From the NCBI RefSeq assembly GCF_001507435.1, contig NZ_LMWH01000004.1:1-64000 (forward strand): 64,000 nucleotides of DNA. Direction: 5' to 3'. The translations under genes and the position numbers were made by a program. Each line of letters begins with the position of its first letter. The first letter of the stretch is position 1. Source of the stretch: Streptomyces sp. NRRL F-5122 (GTDB taxonomy: Bacteria; Actinomycetota; Actinomycetes; Streptomycetales; Streptomycetaceae). The notes beneath the pieces are model-generated. The model did not search any database. It was not told the origin of the DNA and worked only from the letters and a program-made list of their open reading frames with translations. This document shows, in pieces, positions 25,629 to 39,025 of this stretch.

Positions 25629-26540
25629 TCACGCGTCGAGGAAGGACCAGCGCAGCTCCCGCACCAGCCGGTTCGCCACCGGCGCCGCCACCCCGTGCCG
25701 TTCGGCCGCACGCAGCAATGCGCCGCCGATCGCGTCCAGTTCGAGTGCTCGTCCGGCCTCGGCGTCACGCTGCATCGACGACTTCATCTCCGCCGGGAGC
25801 AGGTCGTAGCGGGCCAGGGCGACCGCAGGGTCCGTGGCGGCGCCGGCGGCCAGGGCGACCGCGGTCGTCTCCTCCACCAGCGCTGCCAGCTCCTCGCGGT
25901 ACCGGGTGCGGACCTCGCCCAGGGGCACCCCGTAACGCGTCGTCAGCAGCGCGAACGGCGCGAGGAAGACCATCTTCGCCCACAGGGCGGCCGCCTCACC
26001 GTCCAGGACGCGCACCCGCACCCCCGCCCATTCCAAAGCCCCGGTCAGCCGGTCGAGTCGTCCCCGGGCCACGCTCTCGCCGGTCAGATCGATCTCCACG
26101 AACGGGCTGTCGTGCTCGATCACCCCGGGCGCGATCCGCGTCGACTCGACGCGGATCACCGCGGGGGCCAGGCGCCCGGCCCCATAGCGCTCGCGCAGTA
26201 CCGCCGGGTGTTCCACACCGTTCAACAGCGGTACGACCAGGGCGTCCTCGGCGAGCTCGTTCGCCGGCACACGCTCCAGCGCGGCGTCGAGCGCGGTGTG
26301 CTTCACCGTGACGAACACGACGTCGGCGGGCTCCCGCAGCCGGGTGTCCGCCTCCACCCGCGCGGTGAACGGGCCGTAGCGGCCACTGCTGACGCGGATG
26401 CCGTTCTCGCGCAGTGCCTGTACGGTCTTGTCGCCCGCAAGGCAGACCACCCGGTGGCCGGTGCGAGCCAGCAGTGCGGCCAGCAGCCCCCCGACACCGC
26501 CCGGGCCCAGGACCGCCACTGTGAGGTCGTCGTTCGCCAT
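25629..26540 (-). CDS. panE: 2-dehydropantoate 2-reductase (ketopantoate reductase) family
   Basis: 303 residues. N-terminal NADPH site VAVLGPGGVGGLLAALLA (GxGGxG), catalytic-region VKHTALDAAL with the Lys of the Kxx[TA] motif, LLNGVEHPAVL, and the C-terminal helical domain with AALWAKMVFLAPFALLT and PAEMKSSMQRDAEAGRALEL, where Lys, Asn/Ser and Glu contact ketopantoate. PanE reduces ketopantoate to pantoate in CoA synthesis. Streptomyces carry several paralogues, so this may act on another 2-ketoacid. Monocistronic by position. Confidence 0.8.
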   Translation of the reverse strand: MANDDLTVAVLGPGGVGGLLAALLARTGHRVVCLAGDKTVQALRENGIRVSSGRYGPFTARVEADTRLREPADVVFVTVKHTALDAALERVPANELAEDALVVPLLNGVEHPAVLRERYGAGRLAPAVIRVESTRIAPGVIEHDSPFVEIDLTGESVARGRLDRLTGALEWAGVRVRVLDGEAAALWAKMVFLAPFALLTTRYGVPLGEVRTRYREELAALVEETTAVALAAGAATDPAVALARYDLLPAEMKSSMQRDAEAGRALELDAIGGALLRAAERHGVAAPVANRLVRELRWSFLDA

Positions 26541-26666
26541 GTTCCGTCCCCGCTCCTCGCCCTGTGCCCCCGCGGCCGGGGCCCCTCGGCGAGGATCACA
26601 AGGGCCTGGAATCCAGTCAATCCTCGGGGAAACTTGCCCATCTCCAAGGAAATGCTTGGGGATCGC

Positions 26667-27437
26667 TCACAGCCGCACCGAGGAGCCCGGTACCAGCAGG
26701 TGCAGCCGGTCCGACAGGCCCGCGTCCGCGAACGCCTTGGTGAGTGTGGCGCCGCCCTCGGTGAAGTGGGCCCAGTGCTCGAAGTGCAGCGGAACCACCT
26801 GCCGGGCCCCGAGGATCCGGGTCGCCTCCACGGCCGCCTCGCTGGTCAGTGTGAGCGGCGCGTCCGGGACGAGCGGGGTGCGGGCGGCACCAGCGAACAG
26901 CACGGCCACGTCGAAAGGGCCGAAGCGGTCGGCGATGCCGCGGACGACGTCGAGGGAGGCGTTGTCCCCGCTGACGTACACCGTGGGCAGGCCCTCGCCG
27001 GACAGTACGAAGCCGGTGACCTCACCGACGACAGGCTCGCTGCCCTCGGGCCCGTGCAGCGCGGGCACGGCGGTCACACGCAGCACCCCGCCACCGGGGC
27101 GGGGGAGTTCCAGGCGCTCCCAGGAGGACAGGGCCCGCACCGGCGCGCCGACACGCTCGTACGCCGACGGCGTGGACAGCGTCAGCGGCGCCTCGGCCAG
27201 GTAACGCCGACCCGCGGCGTCCAGATTGTCCGGGTGCTGGTCGTGCGAGAGGAGGACGGCGTCGACCGGGCCGATCTCCGCGGCCCGGACTGCGGGACCG
27301 ACCGTCTTCACCAGGCTGCGCGAGCCGATGGGGTACTCGCCCGGTGCGTCGAAGGTGGGATCGGTGAGCAGGCGTACACCGCCCAGTTCGACGACGGCGG
27401 TGGGACCGCCCACATAGAGGATGTCCACAGTGGTCAC
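26667..27437 (-). CDS. MBL-fold metallo-hydrolase, UlaG-like
   Basis: About 256 residues if GTG 27437 is the start; there is no clear ribosome site and GTG 27446 is equally possible. The fold begins VDILYVGGPTAVVELGGVRL and LLTDPTFDAPGEYP. The metal motif is LLSHDQHPDNLD, where HxHxDH is changed to HDQHPDN, as in UlaG-like members. Further strands are VYVSGDNASLDVV and VPLHFEHWAHF, giving later metal ligands. The substrate is unknown; UlaG itself is a lactonase. Confidence 0.75.
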   Translation of the reverse strand: MTTVDILYVGGPTAVVELGGVRLLTDPTFDAPGEYPIGSRSLVKTVGPAVRAAEIGPVDAVLLSHDQHPDNLDAAGRRYLAEAPLTLSTPSAYERVGAPVRALSSWERLELPRPGGGVLRVTAVPALHGPEGSEPVVGEVTGFVLSGEGLPTVYVSGDNASLDVVRGIADRFGPFDVAVLFAGAARTPLVPDAPLTLTSEAAVEATRILGARQVVPLHFEHWAHFTEGGATLTKAFADAGLSDRLHLLVPGSSVRL

Positions 27438-27527
27438 ACGGTGCACAATCGGGCGGCCGACGAGGATATTCCCCCCTTGTGTCCGGGAGGGCGGGCCCGT
27501 GCCGCCCGATGGGGCCACACTGGACCC

Positions 27528-27776
27528 ATGTGCCGCAGCATCAAGACGCTCCGCCCGCCCGCCATCCCCGAGGACGCCACGGAGGAGGAGATCCGCGCCG
27601 CAGCGCTCCAGTTCGTGCGCAAGATCTCCGGGTTCCGCGCCCCGGCCGCCCACAACCGCGAGGTCTTCGACCACGCGGTGGACGTGATCGCCGCCGCCAC
27701 CGCGGAACTGCTCGCCGGACTGGAGGTGCGGGGCCGGTCCCGGGAGGCTACTTCCGAGGTGCCGGGCGGCGCATGA
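27528..27776 (+). CDS. DUF2277 protein
   Basis: 82 residues, full length for DUF2277: the invariant MCRSIKTLRPP start, EEIRAAALQFVRKISGFRAP, then helices ending LLAGLEV. The fixed N-terminus with its Cys makes the start certain. No ribosome site is seen, so translation may be leaderless. Function unknown. It converges with the DedA gene and their ends overlap by 29 bp. Confidence 0.85.
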   Translation: MCRSIKTLRPPAIPEDATEEEIRAAALQFVRKISGFRAPAAHNREVFDHAVDVIAAATAELLAGLEVRGRSREATSEVPGGA

Positions 27777-28347
27777 GACAGGCAGCGCCCGCGCCCGCGG
27801 CGAACAGGGCTCCCACGGAGACGGCCGTCGCAAGCCAGGTCGCGCCCAGCCACTGGCCGCCGAAGTAGCCGAGAGCCACGCTGTAGGCGGCCCAGGCGAC
27901 ACCGGCGAGCGCCGACCAGGGAACGAAGTCGCGGGCGCGGCGATGGGCCGCGCCCGCGCCGAGGGAGACGACCGAGCGGCCGGCGGGTGCGAACCGGGCG
28001 AGGATCACCAGCGCGCCGCCGCCGCGGGCGAGCGCCGTTCCGAGACGTTCCTGCGCGCGGGTCAGCCGGCGCGAGCGGGCGATGGCACGGTCCAGGCGTT
28101 CGCCGCCGCGCCAGGCCAGACGGTAGGCCACCAGGTCGCCGAGGACGGAGGCCGTCGCCGCGCACAGGACGAGACCGAGGATGTCGGGTGCGTGTCCCAC
28201 GGCCGATCCGGCCGCGGCGGCGGTCGCCGCGGCGATGACCAGGACGCCGCTCGGCAGGAGGGGCACGAACACGTCCAGCAGGACCGACGCGGCCACCGCT
28301 GGATAGATCCAGGGGCTGTCGGCCAACGACCCCATACTCTCCAACAC
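27748..28347 (-). CDS. DedA-family membrane protein
   Basis: 199 residues from GTG 28347, five bases after GGGGAG; ATG 28335 is an alternative. It has about five membrane segments (YPAVAASVLLDVFVPLLPSG, LVLCAATASVLGDLVAYRLA, ALAGVAWAAYSVALGYFGGQ) and the conserved FAPAGRSVVSLGAGA segment with an Arg typical of DedA. DedA proteins take part in undecaprenyl phosphate or phospholipid flipping across the inner membrane. Confidence 0.8.
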   Translation of the reverse strand: MLESMGSLADSPWIYPAVAASVLLDVFVPLLPSGVLVIAAATAAAAGSAVGHAPDILGLVLCAATASVLGDLVAYRLAWRGGERLDRAIARSRRLTRAQERLGTALARGGGALVILARFAPAGRSVVSLGAGAAHRRARDFVPWSALAGVAWAAYSVALGYFGGQWLGATWLATAVSVGALFAAGAGAACLMRRPAPRK

Positions 28348-28751
28348 CCGAACTCCCCGTATGACTCCCCAGAGGCAACTGCGTGCCGCAGTCTCGCTGG
28401 GGAGCGGCAGGAAGCGGCCTTCGACAGCCGTACAGCGTACGCCTGGCTGTGACGGCCGATGCACCAGGGGCTGGTGAGGGCGGCCCACGGTCCGCCCGAG
28501 GCGACGGGGGGAGGAACTCGCGTCGCGGGAGAACCGTCCCGCCCGCGCCGAGCCGAACCTGCCGACCGGCCTATGCTCCCCGAAGCCGCAGGCGTCCGGT
28601 CATCGCCCGGCTCCCGGGGACACTGCACGGCGAGCGCCGAGAGGCACCGGTCGCCGCCACGAACCCGACGTCCGGGGAGACCCGGGCCGAAGCGGATCGG
28701 CATGCCGCCGCCCCGGCGCAATCGGCGCCGTCGGGCGGGGCGAGCGGGAGA
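28348..28751. other. Non-coding stretch of about 400 bp
   Basis: Between two minus-strand genes. It should hold the DedA promoter near its left end. No convincing hairpin, repeat or coding frame was recognised. Confidence 0.4.
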
Positions 28752-30701
28752 CTAGTCGACACGTGCGAGTCCGCCGTGCGGCCGGGCGGCTCGTGGACCC
28801 GTCCTCGGTGCCGTCGCGCGCAGGACCGCGCGCGCCACCGCGTCGGCGTCGGACAGGGTGACCGAATCCACCCCCGGGCGGGCGCCCGCCGCGGTCACCC
28901 AGTGCACGCCCTCGGTCGGCACCCCGAAGGCGAACCGCCTTGGGTGTGCGACGCCTTGACGGTCGATCAGGTGATAGGGGCGCGGTGTCACATCCACCCC
29001 CCCGGTCTCGTACCCGTCCACCGTGTGCGGACGGCATCCCCCCGCGCGGAAGAGCCCACCGAGGAGTTCGTCGGCGGTGTGCCGCAGGTCGGGCTCGGGC
29101 AGCCGCGCCTCGACGAGCGTACGGACGCATACGGTCGAACCGGGGACCGAGGCCGAGCGGGCGACCCAGGCACCGGGCTCGGCCCGCACCTCCAGACCCG
29201 GGCCCAGCACGTCCAGCACGCCCGCTTCCATCAGCGCCGCCATCTCCTCGATGCGCCGCCGGGGCGGACCGATGGACAGGAACGCGTTGAGGGGGGTGTA
29301 CCAGCCGTCCAGATCGTCCCGGCGGGAGTCGCCGGACAGGCCGGCGTGGTCGACGATCAGCCGCAGTTCGTTGCGCAGGTCGCGCAGTACGTCCAGGGCG
29401 GCCTTGAGCGGGCCCTCGACATTGCCGAGCGCGGCTTGAGCCGCGTCCTCGCGGAGGTGGCCGAGCAGCCAGCCGCGCCAGGCGGCGGGGGAGCGGAAGG
29501 TCCGTCCCGTGTAGGGGCGGGAGACACGGTCCCAGCACCAGCGGTCGGCACGCGGTATGCCGAACTCGTCCAGGACACGGCTCTCCTCGGGCCCGTCGGG
29601 ATCGGTGGCGAGGAAACGGTCCCGGAAACCGGCGCGTTCGGCCTGCCTGCGGCCCAACAGCGCCTCGTAGTAGACCGTTTCCACCTCCTTCGCCACCAAC
29701 GGCCATATCTCCGCCCGGAAATCCGGTGCCTCCCCGGAGTCCGCCCGCTTACGGAACCTGGCTATCACCTCGTCGGTCAGCAGCAGCGGGGCATGGCGGC
29801 CGTGGGGCCCCTTCGCGTTGTCGCCGCGCGCCTGGTACGGGACACCCCGGCGGGAGCCGGCGTACAGGCGCGGCTCACGGCCCGAGGGCCGGTAGCGCAG
29901 CCCTCGGGGAGTAGGGACGAAGCGGCCGCCGCGGCCGGTCGTCAGCAGGGCGGCGTGGTCGAAGAAGTTGAGACCCAGACCGCGCAGCAGAACCGGTTCG
30001 CCGGGTGCGAGCGGGGAGAGGTCGACGTCCGCCGGGTTGGCGGGAGGGATGTGGCGCAGACCGTAGCGGGCCGCGTGCGCGGCGAGCCGGCGGCGGTCGG
30101 GACCGTCGATCGAGGGGAGGTGGCCCTGGGCGAGAACCACTGCGGACAGACCGGCGAGGGTGCGGCCGTCGGACAGGGCGAGGACCTGGTGGCCGTCGGG
30201 CGACTCGGTGAGACGTGACGCTCGGGCCGTGTGCACCTCGACCCGGAGCGAGTCCGGCGCCCCCTGAACCACCCGGGCGAACACCCACTCCAGGTAACGC
30301 CCGTACTGGGCGCGGGCCGGGTAGTCGTCCGGCCCCAACCCGCCCTCGGCCCACCCCGTTTCGCCGTCGCCCGGACGTCCGCGCCCGTCCGCGCCGTCCC
30401 GCGCCCACTCGTACAGGCTCGGCCCGGGCCGGATCGGTCCCGCGCACTCCACGCTCTCGTCGGTGAACAACGTCACCTGGCAGGCCACCGTGTTCATCAG
30501 CAGCTCCGGGGACTGCGCGGTGCGCCAGACCCGGCCCGGCCCCGGCGGCGCGGGGTCGACGACGTGCACGGTCAGCCGCGTGCCGGGCGGAAGGAGTTCC
30601 GGGGCGGAGGCGCAGAGGCGTTCCAGAATGCTCGTGCCCCGTGGTCCCGCGCCGACGACGGCGACGGAGACGGGCACGGATTCCACGGTCGCGGCAGACA
30701 A
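28752..30701 (-). CDS. FAD/NAD(P)-binding protein (YdhS-type)
   Basis: 649 residues if TTG 30701 is the start; GTG 30686 is an alternative. Residues ~10-45 form a dinucleotide fold, VAVVGAGPRGTSILERL (GxGxxG), followed by GRVWRTAQSPELLMNTVACQ, a segment characteristic of the large FAD-NAD(P)-binding family (PF13454). A second nucleotide strand SAVVLAQGHLPSIDGPD and LRGLGLNFFDHAALLT follow. The C-terminal region closes the flavin site (GVHWVTAAGARPGV). Members are soluble oxidoreductases of mostly unknown substrate. It is a single gene with no operon partner. Confidence 0.75.
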   Translation of the reverse strand: MSAATVESVPVSVAVVGAGPRGTSILERLCASAPELLPPGTRLTVHVVDPAPPGPGRVWRTAQSPELLMNTVACQVTLFTDESVECAGPIRPGPSLYEWARDGADGRGRPGDGETGWAEGGLGPDDYPARAQYGRYLEWVFARVVQGAPDSLRVEVHTARASRLTESPDGHQVLALSDGRTLAGLSAVVLAQGHLPSIDGPDRRRLAAHAARYGLRHIPPANPADVDLSPLAPGEPVLLRGLGLNFFDHAALLTTGRGGRFVPTPRGLRYRPSGREPRLYAGSRRGVPYQARGDNAKGPHGRHAPLLLTDEVIARFRKRADSGEAPDFRAEIWPLVAKEVETVYYEALLGRRQAERAGFRDRFLATDPDGPEESRVLDEFGIPRADRWCWDRVSRPYTGRTFRSPAAWRGWLLGHLREDAAQAALGNVEGPLKAALDVLRDLRNELRLIVDHAGLSGDSRRDDLDGWYTPLNAFLSIGPPRRRIEEMAALMEAGVLDVLGPGLEVRAEPGAWVARSASVPGSTVCVRTLVEARLPEPDLRHTADELLGGLFRAGGCRPHTVDGYETGGVDVTPRPYHLIDRQGVAHPRRFAFGVPTEGVHWVTAAGARPGVDSVTLSDADAVARAVLRATAPRTGPRAARPHGGLARVD

Positions 30702-30830
30702 AACGGGTGACTCCCGGGCGTGTGGGGGGCGCAGGGCGACAGATCCGCCCGCGTGCGGCGGACGGTCCGCCTCATCATGCCTGCGTGGGCCGCGGAAGCC
30801 AACGCGCGTCCCACACGCCCCGGATGTCCT

Positions 30831-32468
30831 TCATGAGACGGTCAAGGACGACTCCTCCACGGTCGTGAGCCGCGCCTTTCCGGTCCTGTCCGGGCGTGCC
30901 CGGTCCACCCGCAGGGAGGCGGAACGGCCGCGCAGCGTCAGCGTCATGAGCTGGTTGCCGAACCACGGGCCGCCCGCGCGGCGCCAGTCGAGAGTGGGGC
31001 GCGCTCCCCGCCCGTGCCGGGCGACACGGCGGCCGAGGGCGCGTCCGAGCCCGCTCCAGCCGAAGCGGAAGCCGAGCTTCATGGACAGCGGGACGGAGTT
31101 GTGGACGGGGGAGCAGGTCAGTTGCAGGACCCGGGCGTCGGGTGCCGCACCCGGCCACTCCGGTTCGGCCACATACGCGTGATGCACGTCGCCGGACAGC
31201 ACGTACACACTCGCCGGCGCGCCCTGCCCGCTGCCCGCCTCGGCGACGAGGGCGGCCAGTGCTTCGAACGACTCCGGGAACGCCGCCCAGTGCTCCAGGT
31301 CGGCGGTCCGGCGCAGCCGTTCACCGAAGCGGGCCCAGCGGGAACCGCGCTCGCCGCGACACAGAGCGGCGCTCCAGGCCTCGGCGTCGTGCACGAGGTG
31401 TGGGAGCAGCCAGGGCAGCGAGGTGCCGATCAGGAGGTGGTCGCAGGTGTCCCGGGTGCCGAGCACCTGCTCGCGCAGCCAGTCGGCCTCCGCGGGGTCC
31501 AGCATCGCCCGGCCGCCCTCGTCGAGGACGCGGGCCGCCCGGGTGTCCACCATCACCACGCGTATTCGGCCGAAGTCGCGGTGGTAGCTCCAGCGGACCG
31601 TGTCGGGACGGATGTCGGCCCGGGCGGCGTACGCGCGCAGGACGTCCGTGCCGTCGGGGGTCTCGCGGACGGCCGCGTAGACCGGGTCGGCGGCCAGTTC
31701 CGCCGGGGACAGATTGCCCAGGTGCTGGTGTACCCAGTACGCCATCAGGCCGCTCAGCAGCCGTTCGCGCCACCAGGCCGTGGCGCGCATGTCGGCCACC
31801 CAGGACGCGCTGGTGTTCCAGTCGTCGATGATGTCGTGGTCGTCGAAGATCATGCAGCTGGGCACGGTCGACAGCAGCCAGCGGATCTCCGGGTCCAGCC
31901 AGGACTCGTGGTAGAGCCAGGTGTACTCCTCGTAGTCCGCCACCTGGACGCCTGGGGGGTCGGTGAGGCCGCGACGCGAGTCGATCCGGCCACGGACCGC
32001 GCGGGACGTCTCGTCCGCGTACACCTGGTCGCCCAACAGCAGCAGCACATCGGGCCGTTCGGCGTCCGGATCGGCGGCGAGCCGCGCCGCCATCGTGTCG
32101 AGGGCGTCGGGGCCCACCGGGTCCCGACGGCCTTGGGGAGGTGCGGCCAGGCGGCAGGAGCCGAAGGTGACACGGACGACCTCGGGGTCGGACGTGCGGA
32201 TGGTGGAGGGCGGGTAGGGCGACTCGGGCTGCGGCCACACGGGTGTGTCGTCCAGCAGCACCTCGTAGGTCTCCGTCGTGCCCGGCGTCAGCCCGGTGAC
32301 CGGCACGATCGCGTAGTGGTGCCCGGCGACCTGGAAGGTGCGGGCCCTCCCGCCGGCACCCGACGGGCAGCGCACCTGCGCGGTGCACGGACGGCTGGCC
32401 TCGACCCAGACGGTCGCCGACGAGCCGTCCACGTACCTCAGCAGCGGTCCCAGACACAGTCTCACCAC
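30831..32468 (-). CDS. PhoD-like alkaline phosphatase
   Basis: 545 residues from GTG 32468, behind GGAGGAGGGG. An N-terminal Fn3-like domain (LLRYVDGSSATVWVEAS) precedes the metallo-phosphatase core: VTFGSCRL, LLLLGDQVYADE, MIFDDHDIIDDWN and VYVLSGDVHHAYVAEPE, which provide the Fe/Ca ligands of PhoD. Unlike secreted PhoD it shows no Tat signal, so a cytoplasmic location is expected. It cleaves phosphodiesters or phosphomonoesters. No phosphate-box-like repeats were noticed upstream. Confidence 0.85.
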   Translation of the reverse strand: MVRLCLGPLLRYVDGSSATVWVEASRPCTAQVRCPSGAGGRARTFQVAGHHYAIVPVTGLTPGTTETYEVLLDDTPVWPQPESPYPPSTIRTSDPEVVRVTFGSCRLAAPPQGRRDPVGPDALDTMAARLAADPDAERPDVLLLLGDQVYADETSRAVRGRIDSRRGLTDPPGVQVADYEEYTWLYHESWLDPEIRWLLSTVPSCMIFDDHDIIDDWNTSASWVADMRATAWWRERLLSGLMAYWVHQHLGNLSPAELAADPVYAAVRETPDGTDVLRAYAARADIRPDTVRWSYHRDFGRIRVVMVDTRAARVLDEGGRAMLDPAEADWLREQVLGTRDTCDHLLIGTSLPWLLPHLVHDAEAWSAALCRGERGSRWARFGERLRRTADLEHWAAFPESFEALAALVAEAGSGQGAPASVYVLSGDVHHAYVAEPEWPGAAPDARVLQLTCSPVHNSVPLSMKLGFRFGWSGLGRALGRRVARHGRGARPTLDWRRAGGPWFGNQLMTLTLRGRSASLRVDRARPDRTGKARLTTVEESSLTVS

Positions 32469-32535
32469 GGTGATCCCCTCCTCCGTCGCCCCGTACGGTA
32501 CGGAACGACGGAGGGGGGCCGGGAGTGGCCCTGCG

Positions 32536-33180
32536 TCAGCAGCCCGAGAGGTAGCTCTGGAGCGCACTCTTCTCGGCGGAGTCGACGGAGAGGTTGTAGT
32601 AGTACTTCACCTGCACCCAGGCACGGACGTACGTGCAGCGGTACGCCGTGCGGGACGGCATCCAGGTGGCCGGGTCCTGGTCGCCCTTGGCCTGGTTGAC
32701 GTTGTCGGTGACGGCGAGCAGCTGCGGACGGGTGACGTCGTTGGCGAAGGCCTGACGCTGGGCGGTCGTCCACTTGCTCGCGCCGGAGTCCCACGCCTCG
32801 GCGAGCGGGACCAGGTGGTCGATGTCGACGTCGGAGGCGGCGCTCCAGGTGGCGCCGTCGTACGGGGAGTACCAGCTGCCGCTGGTGGCGACGCAGGAGG
32901 AGTCGGTGACGACGTTGGAGCCGTCCCGCTTGAGGATGTACTCGCGGGTGTTGCAGGCACCGCTGATCGTGATCCACGTCGGGAACAGATCGCGGTTGTA
33001 GCCCGTGCGGTTCTCGGTCGCCACGGTGAGCGAGGAGAGGTAGCTGCGGGCGGTGGCGGCGCTGACGGGCGTGGGGAGGGCTGCGGAGGCGGTCGGACCG
33101 TTGAAGAGTCCGACGGAAGCTATGAGTCCGGTGAGGGCCGCGACTATGCCGAGGTGTCGACGCGCGTAGACCTTATGCAT
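32536..33180 (-). CDS. Secreted HNH-family nuclease (DUF1524-like)
   Basis: 214 residues from ATG 33180 behind GGAG. A Sec signal peptide (RRHLGIVAALTGLIASVGLF...ASA) is followed by a nuclease domain with VDIDHLVPLAEAWDSGA (catalytic DH), and NDVTRPQLLAVTDNVNQAKG (Asn), then CTYVRAWVQVKYYYNL. Cys residues in GACNTRE, SSCVAT, YRCTYV and the terminal GC could form disulfides. It is an extracellular DNase-like enzyme, probably for nutrient DNA or competition. Its stop is 67 bp from the PhoD start, on the same strand. Confidence 0.85.
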   Translation of the reverse strand: MHKVYARRHLGIVAALTGLIASVGLFNGPTASAALPTPVSAATARSYLSSLTVATENRTGYNRDLFPTWITISGACNTREYILKRDGSNVVTDSSCVATSGSWYSPYDGATWSAASDVDIDHLVPLAEAWDSGASKWTTAQRQAFANDVTRPQLLAVTDNVNQAKGDQDPATWMPSRTAYRCTYVRAWVQVKYYYNLSVDSAEKSALQSYLSGC

Positions 33181-33354
33181 GCGAACTCCCTTGTGGGGTA
33201 GGGGCATTGAGGTGCGGGCGAAGGAATGCTCGTGGGGGGTCGTTGCGGGCAGGCGTGCGTTCGGTGAGAAGTTAGTGACGCGTGCATGACATATCAAGGC
33301 GTGTGACATGACTTACGGCCCCGGGGAGGATCCCCCGAGGTCGCGTACGATGGA

Positions 33355-33475
33355 CGGCGCAGAAGGGGAGTAGCTCTTCGCCGGACCGTCGACATACTGC
33401 TCAGCCCGCCTGAGCCGGCGCCCGGAGGCGGATCCTTTCGTGGGATCGGCCAGCGAGACCTTCGGCATGCAGTGC
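33355..33475 (+). ncRNA. yybP-ykoY manganese riboswitch
   Basis: The hallmark 5' segment AGAAGGGGAGTAGC (33361-33374), GTCGACATACTG (33388-33399) and the second loop GCGAGACCTTCGG (33453-33465) occur in the order and spacing of the yybP-ykoY aptamer, whose paired loops bind Mn2+. A 7-bp hairpin CCGTGCC-CTAC-GGCACGG (33480-33497) follows and may be part of the expression platform. The next gene, 100 bp on, is a GDT1-type metal transporter, a standard target of this riboswitch class. Confidence 0.9.
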
Positions 33476-33576
33476 ACGTCCGTGCCCTACGGCACGGGTG
33501 ATCCGTGTGCTGCCGTGCCGAGGTGTCCAGCAGTCACAGCACTCTCGGTGGGGCAGCCCCGACCGATTGAGGAATC

Positions 33577-34158
33577 TTGATCAGCATCACCGTCCTGGCG
33601 CTCGTCTTCGGCGTCGTCTTCCTGGCCGAACTGCCGGACAAGACGGCCCTTGCCGGGCTCGTCCTCGGCACCCGCTACCGCGCCTCGTACGTGTTCGCCG
33701 GTGTCGCCGCCGCCTTCCTGCTGCACGTCGTGCTGGCCGTGGCGGCGGGCAGCCTGCTGACCCTGCTGCCGCAGCAGATCGTGCACGGGATCACCGGTCT
33801 GCTCTTCCTCGGTGGCGCCGCCGTGCTGCTGCTGAAGAAGGACGACGGCGACGAGGAGATCCGCCGACCCGAGAACCAGAGCTTCTGGAAGGTGTCGACG
33901 GCGGGCTTCATGCTCATCCTGATCGCCGAGTTCGGTGATCTCACCCAGATCATGACGGCCAACCTCGCGGCCCGCTACGACGACCCGCTCTCGGTGGGCC
34001 TCGGTGCGGTCCTCGCCCTGTGGGCGGTCGCGGGCCTCGGCATCGTCGGCGGCAAGGCGCTGATGAAGAGGGTGCCGCTGAAGCTGATCACGAAGATCGC
34101 GGCGCTGTTGATGCTGGTCCTCGGGGCCTGGAGCCTGTACGAGGTCGTGGCGGCCTGA
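33577..34158 (+). CDS. GDT1/TMEM165-family cation transporter
   Basis: 193 residues from TTG 33577, with GAGG upstream. Six membrane segments in two repeats carry the family motif twice: AELPDKTAL in the first half (E-x-x-D-K-T) and AEFGDLTQI in the second (E-F-G-D-x-T), the metal-binding acidic pair. These inner-membrane proteins export Mn2+ (or Ca2+) in exchange for protons. Control by the Mn2+-sensing riboswitch upstream points to manganese efflux. Confidence 0.9.
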   Translation: MISITVLALVFGVVFLAELPDKTALAGLVLGTRYRASYVFAGVAAAFLLHVVLAVAAGSLLTLLPQQIVHGITGLLFLGGAAVLLLKKDDGDEEIRRPENQSFWKVSTAGFMLILIAEFGDLTQIMTANLAARYDDPLSVGLGAVLALWAVAGLGIVGGKALMKRVPLKLITKIAALLMLVLGAWSLYEVVAA

Positions 34159-34430
34159 CGGTCGCGGTGCGGGGACGTGTGTGTGGACGCGCGTCCGGGG
34201 CGTGCGGCCGTCCGGGTGCCCTTGCGGTGTCCGCCGGATGTCCTGTTGGTGTCCGTGCGGGTCGTGGAGCCTTCGGTGCAGGTCGGGCACGGTGGCGGGG
34301 CAGGGAGCTGTTTTGTATCGTGAAGGAACAAAGTGGCTCCCGTCCGCTTCCCCTGACCGGCGGGCGGGGCCGCCTTGTCCCCGGAGGTCGCCAGCCGGCC
34401 CCTTCCCCCCCGCGCACTGGAGACATGCCG

Positions 34431-35090
34431 ATGACGGCCACGACCGTTCTCACCGCCCGCGCCCTGCTGCTCGACATGGACGGCACCCTCGTCAACTCCG
34501 ACGCCGTCGTGGAGCGGTGCTGGCGGCGCTGGGCCGATCGGCACGGGCTCGACGGCGACGAGGTGCTGAAGGTCGTGCACGGGCGCCAGGGCCACGCCTC
34601 GATGGCCGTTCTGCTGCCGGACCGCCCCATGGAGCAGAACCTCGCCGACAACGCCCGCATGCTCGCGGAGGAGACCGCCGACCTGGACGGCGTGGTCGAG
34701 GTTCCGGGCGCGGCCGCGTTCCTCGCCTCCCTCGACGGACTGCCGCACGCCCTGGTGACGTCCGCGGACGTGGCGCTGTCCACCGGGCGCATGGGCGCCG
34801 CGGGCCTGAAGCTGCCCGATGTGCGGATCACCGCCGAGTGCGTGGGTGCCAGCAAGCCCGACCCCGAGGGTTTTCTGAAGGGCGCGGCCGAACTGGGGGT
34901 AGCCCCCGAGGACTGCCTCGTCTTCGAGGACTCCGGCGCGGGCATCGCCGCGGGGCGCGCCGCCGGGATGCGGGTCGTCGGCGTCGGCCCCCGGGCCGGG
35001 GCCCACGGCCCCGATGTGCTGGTCCGGGACCTCACGCAGGTGCGCGTCGAGGCGACGGCGGACGGCCGGATCCGGCTGCACATCGGCTGA
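34431..35090 (+). CDS. HAD-superfamily phosphatase
   Basis: 219 residues from ATG 34431 (GGAG eight bases upstream; ATG 34425 is possible). HAD motifs are complete: motif I LLDMDGTLVNSD, motif II LVTSADVALSTGR, motif III Lys in GASKPDPEGFLKGA and motif IV VFEDSGAGIAAGRAAG. The small alpha-helical cap fits subfamily IA, as in sugar-phosphate phosphatases (GPP/YfbT-like). It is a soluble phosphatase of small sugar or polyol phosphates; the substrate cannot be fixed. Confidence 0.85.
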   Translation: MTATTVLTARALLLDMDGTLVNSDAVVERCWRRWADRHGLDGDEVLKVVHGRQGHASMAVLLPDRPMEQNLADNARMLAEETADLDGVVEVPGAAAFLASLDGLPHALVTSADVALSTGRMGAAGLKLPDVRITAECVGASKPDPEGFLKGAAELGVAPEDCLVFEDSGAGIAAGRAAGMRVVGVGPRAGAHGPDVLVRDLTQVRVEATADGRIRLHIG

Positions 35091-35113
35091 CCGGGGGTTC
35101 CCGGCCGCAGGCG

Positions 35114-39025
<3,912 letters not shown>

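Noticed and set aside
25566..27776. Open plus-strand frame of more than 700 codons across the panE-like, metallo-hydrolase and DUF2277 genes
   Set aside because: Only its last 82 codons (DUF2277) are real. The rest is an antisense shadow of two minus-strand genes with clear catalytic motifs.
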